From: Kitagawia praeruptora
Lineage: Eukaryota > Streptophyta > Magnoliopsida > Apiales > Apiaceae
Direction of reading: 5' to 3'
DNA length: 64,000 nucleotides
Assembly (NCBI GenBank): GCA_037693485.1
Contig: CM075351.1
Coordinates: 97,978,001 to 98,042,000 of the forward strand
The translations under genes were made by a program, and so were the position numbers. The notes under the pieces were generated by a model. It had not been told where the DNA came from, searched no databases, and saw nothing but the letters and a program-made list of their open reading frames with translations. Numbering within the stretch: position 1 is the first letter of the stretch; each line of letters starts with the position of its first letter. This document shows positions 32,781 through 44,035 of this stretch, piece by piece.

Positions 32781-32856
32781 TGTCATGGATTGAACCCATG
32801 ACCTCTTGCTAAGAATCAATTTCATGGTCACACCATTACCATTATGCTAGAAGCCC
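32781..32856 (-). mobile_element. tRNA-derived SINE head
   Basis: The minus strand reads GGGCTTCTAGCATAATGGTA and, about 35 bases later, GGTCATGGGTTCAATCC. These match the A box (TRGYNNARNGG-like) and B box (GGTTCRANYCC) of RNA polymerase III internal promoters at tRNA spacing. The molecule does not fold into a full cloverleaf with a clear anticodon, and is followed by unrelated AT-rich DNA, so a SINE is more likely than a tRNA gene. Confidence 0.6.
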
Positions 32857-34972
32857 ACTTTATGCAAAGTTTGGAACTCATCCACTAGATTCTTAAATAG
32901 TTCTTAATTCTTCATTTTATTTAACACTTATTTTAGAAATAATTTCAAAAAAAAAACATATGAAATAATGTCTCTTTTCATTTATTATAGGTCAAAATGT
33001 ACTTTCAAGCCAATTTAGTAATTTAACAATATACCCCTCTTCATATTAATGTTAAAATAATTATTTTTATTAGGAATAGATTTTATAAGCCTCCCTATGA
33101 TACAAACAACTAAAATTTATGCACACAACCACTACACCATAACAATTTCTGATACCTACTTTAAAAATCATTAACTACATTTTCAAAGAACCCGCTTCTT
33201 AGATTTTTAAAATTTATGCATGACAAAACTATCAAAAATATATTTTCATCTCATTTAATTAAAATTAAAATTAAAATTATTTTTATTATTATTTATATTA
33301 TTATTATAATATTTTCATGAAATTTTAAAATTATAAGGTATTCTTTTTATATTAGGTATGTGATACAAAAATGATACAAATTCACATTGTACACGAAATG
33401 ACATAAATTCAAATTTTAATTTCTGGTACATGTATAATAGTATTTTTTGGTCAAATCATAAATCATAATATTTATTCTTGTTTGTTATGTTCATGAAAAA
33501 CATAGAATAAATTCACTTGATATACGTATAGACGAGAATTTAATCCATCCCGTCCGATCGCGATCCAATCCCCTTCCCATTCGGGTTGGGGATTGGGAAA
33601 ATTTTTCTATCAATATGAGAAATGTGGAATATTATAAAATTAAAATTCGGGGGATGAGAATGGGATCGACGATTAAGGTATCCCGACCTGATCCCCAATT
33701 CATGTTTCCAGCCGATTATCGGGGATTAAGGGAATATTATATTTACTAGATTATTAAAGATAAATACAATTCAAAATTTTAAAATTTTGATAAATTTAAA
33801 ATTTCATAAAAAATAACAAAATAATTTTCGTTCAGGAACCGGGAAAGGTTCAATGATAATGTTCGAATTCGAGGATTGCCATGGGTATAGCACTGTTCGA
33901 TCCTAAATTGACCTGATGCCACTCCCTGGTACATAAAATAACATAAATTCATTTACTGTCAAATTTGGACATCTAGATATAAAAACGCTCATTGCAAATA
34001 TTTATATCTCATTTAAATGCTAACAAAAGAGTAGGTACATCATTTTTTTTGTCAACTTAAAAACAAATGGTAATAGAACTAAATAGTTGATAATAATATG
34101 TTAATCTAACTATTGACAAAAATTAGATGAGTTTAATTAAAATTTAAAAATTATAATGTTAACAAAAAACATTCGAAAGAAGTAAATGTATAAGATTATT
34201 GTACGAGTGATTTGGCAATTAAAGATTTTTATACCTAATTAGCTCATAATCATATAGTGATAATTTCATACGAATATGTGCATGTAAAATTATTATAGTT
34301 AAAATGCAGGTCATGCATTACACGACTCTCACACTATCATAATAATTTCACTTTTAAAATTCTAAGATAAAAGTGTTTTAAAAAACTACAAAAGAAAATT
34401 ATTACCGAAAAAAAATTGTTCTGAAATTAGAATTATAGTCTTTTGAAATTATTATACAATACTATTTTTAGCTATACTACTATGAATATGCCATGAAAAT
34501 AAGATATGCATTCACGTGGTACACAAGACAACACGTGAGTTTTTTAACCATCGGAATAGGACATATAATATAGAATATACGAAAATACGACATGATTTTT
34601 TTGTCTTATGATCAAAGGAACTAAATTTATGACCTCTAACTACAAATGGAGTTAAATTACTGAATAAGTTATCTCTTTTTTAGTTTTTGTTTATATCTTA
34701 TTTTAAATTAACTTTTATTAAATTTAATTAATATGTGATTGTTGGGGCTAGATACCATTACCTAAAATTTTGTCTACAAAAGTTGCAATTGTAAAAAATA
34801 AATGTTTTTGCTAAAGCAATTTTTTTTTAAAATAAAGTTGTTGAAAAATTGGTTTTAGATTTACTAAGCTGTTTTGAACCAAGTTTTCTACAAAAAAATT
34901 GTTGTTGCGGTCTGCAACATCCATACCAAACCAAAAGACCTTCAATATGATTGATACTATGTACAGTATATA
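32857..34972. other. AT-rich intergenic DNA, mostly featureless
   Basis: No coding signal. A 'ccactacaccataacaattt' near 33130 resembles one CACTA terminus, but no partner was found. A GC-richer block at about 33530-33910 has runs such as 'gaccccgatcc'-like text ('tgatccccaattcatg') and may be an old short transposon. Otherwise plain AT-rich sequence. Confidence 0.4.
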
Positions 34973-35956
34973 TCTATATAATAAATCAGAATTAGCTGAT
35001 ATGTTAGATTTGGACTATATGAGTTATCGATTAAATAAATGAATAAAATGAATAGTTGAATTATAATATAGTATCATAAACAAGATTATATATATACTAA
35101 ACAAAGATGAAAATTTATATATGACTGCCTATAACATAATGATCGATTAGTGATATTTTAAGACTGTAAAAACTATATTTTTTTCCACTGTAGTACAACA
35201 TACATTTTAGTTGATTTTTTCTAATATTAATCCAGTTTTTGCTATTGCTGCCATAATACATCTCCTACCAAATATGTAATGATCCACATATCTCCTCTTG
35301 CTGGTTTACTATTACTAATGGAAATAAACTAAATAGCATATCATTATCGTGATAATCATTTAAAAAACTGCTAGAAAATAGATTAAACGACACATTATTG
35401 TTGTAATATTACTTAAACACTAATGAGTAACTTTTATGTATCATTATTATCAGCCATTCATCTTACATTCAACGAGTATTGTTTACAAATATGATGCATA
35501 GGTCAGTCTTGAGAAATTGAAAATTCAAGTGAATTTGAATTTTGTACTCTAACTAAAAATCAAATTCACATACATATCATTTATTTTTCGGCACTTCTTA
35601 TATCACAAACCATTTGTAGTGCCACCATGAACAAAACGTGGCCCAAATATCATTTTTGTGTCTCTACGTACTTTTAATTTTTTTTTACTTATTAGAAAAG
35701 ATATGCCCCTAAATTATATCATCTTCTCGGGGCCACATTGCATGAGCGGCTTAATCTAAGGATTGTCTCTGTATGATATTCAAAATATAGAATACAGTAA
35801 TATTTCAAAATTTGAACTGTTATCAACTATTGACCTTAAATAAATCGAACCATATAGAATAGATTAAAAAGAAGATATGACTAACTCAAACATGATTTAT
35901 TAAAAAATTATGCAAATTAGAATGTGGCCCGTGCCTTGCACGGGCTTTCATGCTAG
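34973..35956 (+). mobile_element. Non-autonomous Helitron, about 984 bp
   Basis: The 3' end is textbook: a perfect 8-bp stem GCCCGTGC-CTT-GCACGGGC (35927-35945), ten bases, then CTAG at 35953-35956 followed by T. A candidate 5' end TCTATATAATAAATCAG begins at 34973 after an A, consistent with insertion between A and T. No Rep/helicase or other coding frame lies inside. The 3' end is well supported; the 5' end is a best guess from terminal style. Confidence 0.55.
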
Positions 35957-36071
35957 TTAAAAAAATGAATCTGTATCATTCCATTTCTTGTTTTGCTTGT
36001 ATGTATAATTTTACTACGGTACACATAACTTATTTCACTTAAGAAAATGTTCTTAACTGTGCTCATTCTTA

Positions 36072-36333
36072 CTCACTCCGTCCCATCCATTTCTTAACAT
36101 AAATTTTTCAGTTGTTTGACACGCAATTTAAGGCTCTTATAAAGTATATTTCCATAACTTATTTTTAAAATTTTCTTTTTTTTGTATAAAATAGGATTAT
36201 TCTATTTTTATACAAAAAAAAAGAAACTTTCAAAAATAAGTTATGGAACTATTCTTAAAATTCACCTTAAAATGTGTGCCGAACCCGTCCCTCAATGTTC
36301 CTCAATGTTAACTATTGGGTGGGACGGAGGGAG
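36072..36333. mobile_element. Stowaway-like MITE (262 bp)
   Basis: Flanked by TA (36070-36071 and 36334-36335). It starts CTCACTCCGTCCCATCC and ends GGGTGGGACGGAGGGAG, so the ends pair over about 16 bases. The interior is AT-rich and shares blocks with the MITE at 24366, such as 'aataagttatggaa'. It is younger-looking at its right end than the 24-kb copy. Confidence 0.85.
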
Positions 36334-36335
36334 TA

Positions 36336-37806
36336 TTATGGAAGAAGAGGGAATGTAAACAATATCACCTTTAGTGCACATTAACTTTACTACTCTAACC
36401 AGAACGGAACGTGAAAATTAATTTTACCCATGATATCCAGCAATAACTTTATTGATACCCTCTACTAATACTAATAATACCATGACAGATTTCTTCAACA
36501 TCGATATAACATTTGCAGTTAGGGATTGGTGAACAAAATATGTACTCTTGTAATGATGAGAAAACTAGACAATAGGTATCTTCTTTACAAGGAGAGATTT
36601 TTCCAAGCTTCTAACAATGGAATATTAACCAATGAAAATTTTTCGTGATCAAGAATGAACATATTAAGATAAATTCATCAATATATATTTGCATATTCAT
36701 GCATTCATGGAGAATAATAAGTCAAGAAGTTATTCTCTAGAACAATGGCTTTTTGAATTTTCAAAAATGTCAGGTCTTGAAATGACTAACACCAAACTCG
36801 GTGAACAAATGCATAATTTACTTTGCTAACTTGAAAGGATAGAGGATAATTGATGATTATAAAGATGACATACTTAATTATATGCATCGATCATGATGGG
36901 ATTATGAAATAAGTTTGGATTAGCTTGAAATAAGTTACTTGTAAGTTAAAGTATAGTATATTAATTTTAAGTTAAAAGTAAAAAATTTTGCTTTAAGTTG
37001 AATATATGTGTTTGAATAATTTTACTTAAAATTAATTGTAGTGTTTGGTAAATTTTGATTTAAAGTAACTTTTGATTTAAACAAATTAAACTTTATATTT
37101 TATTTAAAATGAACTAAAATTAAGGAACTAAAATTTACATATTAATTTTATTCATATTTGAATTCGAGCCGAATTTGAGCAAAATATAAATTTATTAATT
37201 TGAATCCGGATCGAATACGAATCAAATTAATTTTTTTTATTATAGAATAAACTAAAATGAAGATACAAAATATATATTTTTTAAAATAAAGATACAAAAA
37301 TATTAAATTAAACTCCACATATTTTAGACACATCAACATATAAAAAAAAAATTTCAACGAGAATGGAAATAAAGACGAAAAAAGCTGAAAGTCATAAGCT
37401 CAAAAGTACCTCATAGATGCTTTTGGCTTATGGGCTCTAAACAACTTTAAGTCCACTTTAAATTACTTAAAACTTTCTCGACTTGGCTTAAATGAAAGCC
37501 AAACGGCTCTATAGACTAAAATAAACCTTAAAGCACACCATTGTGCATTTGTGCTAGCTATTCATCTAAATTGATAATTAAATATACTCTAGCATTCTTA
37601 AATAACTTTGATTATTATTAACAAACTAAATAATGATAAAAATAATTTAAGTTCTCGAGAAACGGTGTTCGAATTTCATGTGATAAAGAACTGTAGATGA
37701 ATTGATGTTTGTTTATGAATATGAATAAAGCTAGAACACCGACTCACTTCATCTATGCTATATACCAACTTGTCACATGTCTTAATCTTGTACTAACTTG
37801 GTAGAT
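36336..37806. other. AT-rich intergenic DNA with a possible foldback
   Basis: Between the MITE and the LINE target site. At about 36905-37515 the two ends ('agcttgaaataagttacttg' and 'cgacttggcttaaat') are loosely inverted and surround AT-rich DNA, which could be an old foldback MITE. No gene is seen. Confidence 0.35.
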
Positions 37807-37821
37807 AGATAATGAGTATAA
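37807..37821. repeat. LINE target-site duplication, left copy
   Basis: 'agataatgagtataa', identical to 41459-41473 immediately after the poly-A run. A 15-bp perfect copy on both sides of the LINE sets its ends at 37822 and 41458. Confidence 0.9.
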
Positions 37822-38034
37822 AGATGTCGCCATTCATTGTTCACTAATCCCCGATCAAGTCTTTCCTGAATCCAATATGGTGTACCCCTGCCTCGTTCCC
37901 ATGTAAATGGACTCCCTGTAAAATCCAAATCATATAATTCGCATTCTTCAATAACATCACAAAATCCTTCTAACAGACCCTTCGGATGAGCACGTCCCCC
38001 CAATTTCTCATTTGCATACATCAGATCATCTACC
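37822..38034 (-). pseudogene. Inverted LINE endonuclease fragment
   Basis: On the minus strand this reads DDLMYANEKLGGRAHP, later DLDFTGSPFTWERGRG and IQERLDRGLVNNEWRHL, which is the C-terminal part of the apurinic-type endonuclease of plant L1 elements (GDFND....F.W.R/LDR region). The open frame seems to run on past EWRHL, but those codons fall in the target-site copy and beyond, so they are flanking DNA. About 20 residues expected between this fragment and the plus-strand part are missing at the inversion joint. Confidence 0.85.
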
Positions 38035-41000
38035 GATTTTCTTACAGTTAAATAAGAGAGTTTATGTGCCTAAAAGCAAAAGGTTTATATTTGAAAATCT
38101 TTGGCTCAGAGAAAAGGATTGCGTGGAGATTGTTAATTGAAACATCCTGGAACGAAGAAATGAATGCAGATATCATGGTTAAAATCAATAACTGTGGTGT
38201 CAAATTGGAGGAATGGGGGGGGAGGTATAGTTAAGGAGTTCAAGCAAAGGTTACAAAAAACTAGGAATCAGCTGAGGTTTTTTAGATCGCGCAGGGATGC
38301 ATTTGGAGTTCGACAGTATAATGCAGCAAGACAAGAGTTCCATGAGTTGTTAAAGAGACAGGAAATTTACTGGCAACAAAGAGCAAAACAATTCTGGCTA
38401 AGTCAAGGGGATCAAAACTCTCGGTTTTTCCATAATTATGCTTCAAGCCAAAGGAGGAATAACACTGTCAATAGGCTAAAAGACAAAAATGGTGCTTGGA
38501 GGGAAGATGCAAAGGAGGTGCAACAGATCATTACTGATTATTATGTGGATTTGTTTAAAGCTTCTGGAAATACTGCAGGACTAACAGAACGAGAGGTTGT
38601 TCCTAGAGTTACAGAGGAACTAAATGCGGCGCTCATGGACCCAGTCACTATGGATGAGACGAAAAGAGCGATTTTTTCAATGCATTCAGATAAATCACCG
38701 GGAGTAGATGGGTTGAATCCAACTTTTTACCAATCTTTTTGGTACATAGTTGGAAATGATGTAACAGAGTATTGTAATCGATTCATTATGGAAGGTGTTT
38801 TGCCAGAGGGAGTAAATCATACGTTAGTCTGTCTCATTCCAAAGGTTAAACGGCCTGAACAGGTAACAGACATGAGACCTATATCCTTATGCAATGTATT
38901 GTTTAGGATTCTGTCCAAAGTTCTAGCAAATTGCCTAAAACCTTGTTTGAATTTATTAATCTCGAATAAACAAAGTGCTTTTGTTGAAGGCCGGTTATTG
39001 ACGGATAACACTTTAGTAGCTTTCGAAATTAATCATTACATTAAGAGAAAAACTCAAGGAAAAAAAGGGGTTGCTGCTCTTAAATTAGATGTATCAAAAG
39101 CGTATGATAGGCTTGAATGGAACTACTTGGAACATATGTTATTCAAATTCGGTTTTAATGAGATTTGGGTTGATAGAATTTTGAAGTGTATTAAGTCTGT
39201 GTCCTACAGTTTTACACACAATGGGGAGGTGTTTGGAGATATAAGACCAAGTCGTGGATTACGACAAGGTGACCCTATATCGCCTTATCTTTATATTCTT
39301 TGTGTGGAAGGCTTAAGCGCCATGATTAGAAGGAATGGAACAGTAGGTTTAATCCATGGTTGTGTCATTGCTAGAGGGGCGCCTGCAATCTCTCACTTGC
39401 TCTTTGCGGACGACTGTTACTTATTTATTAGAGCCAAAGAGGTGGAAGCAACGACTATGAAGTCTATTTTGTTAAGATATGAAAGCATTTCGGGACAAAC
39501 AATAAACTTCAATAAATCTACGATTTGTTTTAGCCCAAACACAGTGACACTGGATCGTCAACAAGTCTGTCAGAAACTAGGCATTAGAGAGGTACACGAC
39601 CCGGGCAAATATTTGGGAATGCCAATGCGTATTGGACGGAAAAAGAGTGAAGTATTTCGGTTTATTAAGGAAAGAATAAAACAAAAGTTGCAGGGGTGGA
39701 AGAATAAGAGTATATCCAAAGCAGGGAAGATTACTCTTCTTAAAACGGCAGCTCAATCCATTCCGAACTTTTGGATGAGTTTGTTTTGATCCCAGCAGAA
39801 GTGTGTGATGAAATTGAAAAACTGATGAACTCTTTCTGGTGGTGTAATGGTGCTGCGAATAGTCAAGGCATAAAATGGATGTCTTCGAAACGTCTGTGTG
39901 TAGTTAAAGAAGCGGGGGGTCTTGGTTTTAAGGATCTGTATAAGTTTAATGTTGCTATGTTAGCTAAGCAACGGTGGCGGCTTATTAACAATGAAAATCC
40001 TTTGGTCACGAAATTGATTCAAGCTCGTTACTATCCAAATGGGGATTTCTTGAACGCTACATTGGGATCTAATCCAAGTTTTATGTGGAGGAGCATCTTG
40101 GCAGCTCAAAATCTGTTGAAACAAGGGTGTAGAAAGAGAATTAGTGATGGAGAGAGCACCCGTATCTGGAAAGTACCGTGGTTACCAGATGTGGGAAATG
40201 GATTTTTGACAACAGAAATGCCAGATGAACTCAAAGAAGCAAATGTATCTGGCCTGATGGAAATGGAAAGTCGTAAATAGGATGAAGACATTATTCGGGA
40301 TCTGTGCAATGATCGAGATAGAGAACTCATAACCTCAATTCTATTACCTACGAATGGAAGAGGGGATGATTGGTATTGGTTACTGGATCCCAAAGGAGAG
40401 TTCTCGGTGCGTACTGCTTATAGAAAACTGCAAGGGGAACATCCAAAGCCTCATGCGAATTTCTGGAAGAAAATGTGGAATCTTCAGCTGCCTGGAAAGG
40501 TTTTAAACCTCTTATGGAGAGCTTGCTCTGCGTGTCTCCCAACAACAGTTTCGTTAGCAAGAAAACATGTCTCTATACAGACAATTTGTCCGTGGTGTCA
40601 CCAAAATGATGAAACTGATGTTCATGTGCTATTTCAATGCAACTTTGCTCGATCGATTTGGTATTGTTTTGGTTTACAGAACTATATTACAGCAGGTTTG
40701 GGGGAGATGGTGTTTGATGTTCTTCTTAGGATGTTTGCTTCATTGTCACTGGACAAGGGTGCTCTAGTTGGCTTGTTTTGTTGGTGTATCTGGAATAGAC
40801 GGAATACATGGGTGTGGGACAAAGTTAATAGGTCAGTGTATGGAACAAAAACAGAAGCAGTTAATATGCTTCAGGAATGGAGGAATGCCCAGCAAGGTCA
40901 TCAAAAAGGGGGCCAGGGACCAGCAACTAAATCGAGGTCTCCATGGAGTAAACCAGATACCGGATGGATAAAAATTAACACAGATGCAGCCATTTTTATG

Positions 41001-41426
41001 GACATAAGAAGTGCTGGCTTTGGCTGCGTTGCTAGAGGAGATAGAGGCGAATTTTTAATGGCTCGAGCAGGTAAGTATAAGGGTTTTCTGACTCCGAGGG
41101 AAGCAGAGGCCTTGAGCCTTAAGGAGGCAATTCACTGGGCGGTGCAAAAAGGTTTTAAACGCTGTATGTTTGAAACAGATGCGAAGCTTGTGGTTGATGC
41201 AATTCATGGAAATATAGGAAGAACTCCTTTTCATATGATTGCCCAGGAATGTGTTAGTTTATTTAAACACTTTGAAAATGTGTTAGTGTGTCATGTTAAT
41301 AGATCTGCGAATGGTGTGGCTCACTTGTTAGCAAAGGCCAATCGTTCTATGTCAGATTTCATACAGGAGTGGCATTTAAACGCTCCTGATTTTGTATCGG
41401 ATGTAATTTTGGCTGAGGCCTTATGA
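38035..41426 (+). pseudogene. LINE ORF2: RT, Cys-rich zinc region, RNase H
   Basis: Begins near FLQLNKRVYVPKSKRF and passes through at least two frameshifts (about 38115 and the G run at 38213-38222); the ATG at 38164 is in a false frame for its first 17 codons. RT shows PGVDGLNPTFYQ, DMRPISLCN, LDVSKAYDRLEW, RGLRQGDPISP and the catalytic FADDCYLF. A one-base loss in a T run near 39785 shifts frame again, and a TAG at 40278-40280 stops it. After that come a Cys/His region (ICPWCHQNDETDVHVLFQC) and an RNase H domain (INTDAA, REAEAL, ETDAKLVV, and NGVAHLLAK where the last Asp is usually His in plant LINEs), ending at 41426. Endogenous RT activity is lost. Confidence 0.9.
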
Positions 41427-41458
41427 GTTATGAATTGCTTTTATTCTCAAAAAAAAAA

Positions 41459-41473
41459 AGATAATGAGTATAA
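41459..41473. repeat. LINE target-site duplication, right copy
   Basis: Second perfect copy of 'agataatgagtataa', directly after the poly-A tail. Confidence 0.9.
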
Positions 41474-41846
41474 TAATGTTTATATTTATAAGATTTTATT
41501 AAACCCATGAAAAAAGAGTCTGAAGAAACATTCACCTCAATTTTCGAAGACTATAAGACAAACCATACCACATGCTCATCATGTATTCTATTTGAAGGTT
41601 TTCTAAGAACGACTTTCTACAATAAAAATCTAACAATATAATTTCTATTTTTTAATGAAAAATATAAAAACTTGCTTGTAAGAATAGCTTCCATGTTCCT
41701 AGGTAAAAAATAAGTCAAAATGCAAATTATTATTATGAGTAATGCTAGGTACCCCAAATTGGTAACCAAATATATATTACTCCCAAATAATGTGACAAAA
41801 CTTACATGGCACAATAAAAATTTTTAATTGGATGCAAGGGGGTCCA
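41474..41846. other. Flank between LINE and outer copia
   Basis: AT-rich. The end has 'taatgctaggtaccccaaat' and later 'ttggatgcaagggggtcca', which could be one half of another small element cut by the copia insertion. The five bases before the LTR are GTCCA; their partner lies past the window. Confidence 0.4.
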
Positions 41847-43397
41847 TGAAGGGTTTCGAGCATCAAACGCAGCGGAAAAAATTAAAACAAAACCAATAAT
41901 TATCGAAATCCTACCGCAGGATCCATGCAAAAACATGATATTTAATTCGGAGATTGATGATTTACCTTAAAGAAGCTTTAATAACGGATGAACATCAGAG
42001 ATCCTAGCTACTTGAATCACCACGCATCCCGCTCTCACGATCTACGCTCTACCGATATCCACACGAATGCTTGATCTTCGAAGGAGCGATGTACTAGCAT
42101 CCGTGATTTCTCTCCATCTCCATCTTCTCTCTCAAACGGCTAGGGTTTTCTCTAAAAAGTCTAACCCTAATTTGAGACTTTAAGATGTTTATATAGAGAG
42201 ATAAATCAGTATTCCATTGCCCAATCATATTGGCCTTTTACTCAAATTCGGATTCTTAATTAAATAATTAATTAAGTCACACTTAATTAATATTCTAATA
42301 TAATTCGAATTCTAATAATTAGTAAATTCGAATATCTATTTAATTAATTAATTAAGTCTAACTTAATTAATATCATAAATAAATTCAAATTAATATTTAA
42401 TTTAAATTCATAATTTAAATCAATTCTCCTTCAAGCATTCTTAGTGTGTGACCCTGTAGGTTATCATTACGTTGGCAATAATTTTATTATTCAATATAAA
42501 ATTATAAACAATGAGCGGCATCTAGTAATACATCATTGCTACCCAAGTAATAATAATAAATCGGTGATTCGATTAAACCTTTCGTGACTAATGTTCCTGT
42601 GTAATATAATCCCTTTAACCAAATATTATAGATTAAACTAGAGGCATGTTGTTAGTCATCCTCTTCAACATTTAATCCGGGTTTCCTTGATCAATGAGTA
42701 GACTATCAAAAATAAATCAATATTTGAGCATGGCCATGCATTTCATAGTCTTACTCAATCAAGAGGCCAATAATATCTCTCCTAATTATAGGAGGGTTAA
42801 ATCCTTTATCTATCATTCATATTTCCCATACGACTCATAATATACCCGATGTCCACTTTTATCATCGCCCGGTCAAAGGTAACTTTTAATGTAGTCAAAG
42901 TATATTAATCCTCATATAGAAATATAATGATCTCAAGTCAGAGGATCATTACACCATTATCACTATGAGACTTTCTTATGACTTTATTAAACATGAATAA
43001 TCTCACTGTGGGTCTATCCAGTGCCATGTAGTATTTTACATGCACCTATGTTCTTGACTTTAGTATCACTATACTTATGACCAATGAGATGTGGTCATCA
43101 GTCAACAAACATAATAATCTTTATGCATTATTATTGTCCCATAATAACAATGCTCGATTAGGGATATTTTAGGAATATAAACAATATTCATATAATCTCA
43201 TTTTTTTTAAGTCACATACTTAAAGATATAGAATACGTATTATATATTCCAAGGCCATTTATTATTCTAACATTTATATCGCAGTAAATTAAGACATAAT
43301 AAATTAACATATAATAATCAATAGAACACAATTATTAATTAACAAAAGTATTTCCTAGAAGCACAATCACATTGTCTCTAGGGCACTAATACTAACA
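41847..43397 (-). repeat. 3' LTR of the outer copia (1551 bp)
   Basis: On the minus strand it starts TGTTAGTATTAGTGCCCTAG after the purine tract AAGTGGGAGAT and ends CGAAACCCTTCA. The whole block is repeated from 62833. A 5-bp stretch 'gaaac' near 63090 of the other copy is missing here near 42105. Confidence 0.92.
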
Positions 43398-43411
43398 ATC
43401 TCCCACTTGCC

Positions 43412-44035
43412 CTAGAGCCAATCATTAATGTATCTAATACCCATGGAACTAGTGTGACTATCGTGCTTCTGCTGCGACAAAGCCTTAGTCAGTGGGTCCG
43501 CAACATTATCATTAGTATGCACTTTACATATATGTATATCTCCTCTCTCGTTTATCTCTCAAAGAAGGTGATATCTTCTAAGTATATGCTTTGCCTTGGA
43601 ATGGGACCTTGGTTCCTTAGCCTGCGCAATGGCTCCATTATTATCGTAATACAGATCAACTAGATCTGCGATCGATGGAACCACACCAAGTCCTGTAATA
43701 AACTTCCAAATCCAAACAGCCTCTTTGGCTGCTTCACTTGCAGCAATATACTTAGCTTACATTGTAGAATCAGCTACTGTCTCTTGCTTAGAACTTTTCT
43801 AGCTTACAGCACCTCCATTTAGACAAAACACGAATCTAGACTGGACACATAATCATCCCTATCTGTCTGGAAACTAACATCTATGTAACCTCTTACAACT
43901 AGCTTCTTATCTCCTCCGTATATCAAGAACGAATCTTTAGTCCCTTTATGGTACTTAAGAATATTCTTGACGGCTGTCCAGTGACCCTCACCTGGATTAG
44001 ACTTGTATCTGCTCGTCATGCTCAAAGAATACGAG
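43412..44035 (-). pseudogene. Outer copia pol, RNase H end
   Basis: C-terminal part of the outer pol, cut off from the rest by SIRE-2. It reads SMTSRYKSNPGEGHWTAVKN, ILKYHKGTKDSFLIYGGDKK, then several stops, 'WIWKFITGLGVVPS', a YYDNNGAIAQAKEP region (the RNase H Asp in a Tyr-Asp-Asn-Asn context), KHILRRYHL and ADPLTKALSQ, and ends MGIRYINDWL just before the purine tract. Compared with copia relatives of this type the order is complete, but at least three stop codons interrupt it. Confidence 0.85.
44031..44035. repeat. SIRE-2 target-site duplication, left copy
   Basis: ACGAG directly before the LTR, matched by ACGAG at 58018-58022. Joined across the insert, the outer pol codons read ...TRPDVS and then SLSMTSRY, as expected for copia RNase H upstream sequence. 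Confidence 0.92.

Larger units (their letters stand above)
37822..41458 (+). mobile_element. L1-type LINE with inverted 5' end
   Basis: A 5'-truncated plant L1 retrotransposon bounded by a perfect 15-bp duplication and ending in an 11-A run. The first 213 bp or so are in the opposite orientation and encode the end of the endonuclease. From about 38035 the element runs on the plus strand through RT, the Cys-rich region and RNase H. ORF1 and most of the endonuclease are missing. Several frameshifts and a stop make it inactive. Confidence 0.9.

Noticed and set aside
32781..32856. Functional tRNA gene on the minus strand
   Set aside because: Boxes A and B are present, but the stems do not close into a cloverleaf and no clear anticodon loop is seen; a SINE is the better call.
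33125..33150. Second CACTA element from 'cactacaccataac'
   Set aside because: Only one terminus-like string; no inverted partner and no subterminal repeats nearby.
37782..37821. C-terminal codons (YTHYLSTKLVQD) as part of the LINE endonuclease
   Set aside because: They fall in the 15-bp target copy and host flank, so they are read-through beyond the element.
38164..38214. ATG at 38164 as the start of LINE ORF2
   Set aside because: The first 17 codons are in a false frame upstream of a G-run shift; true ORF2 codons are visible further upstream in other frames.
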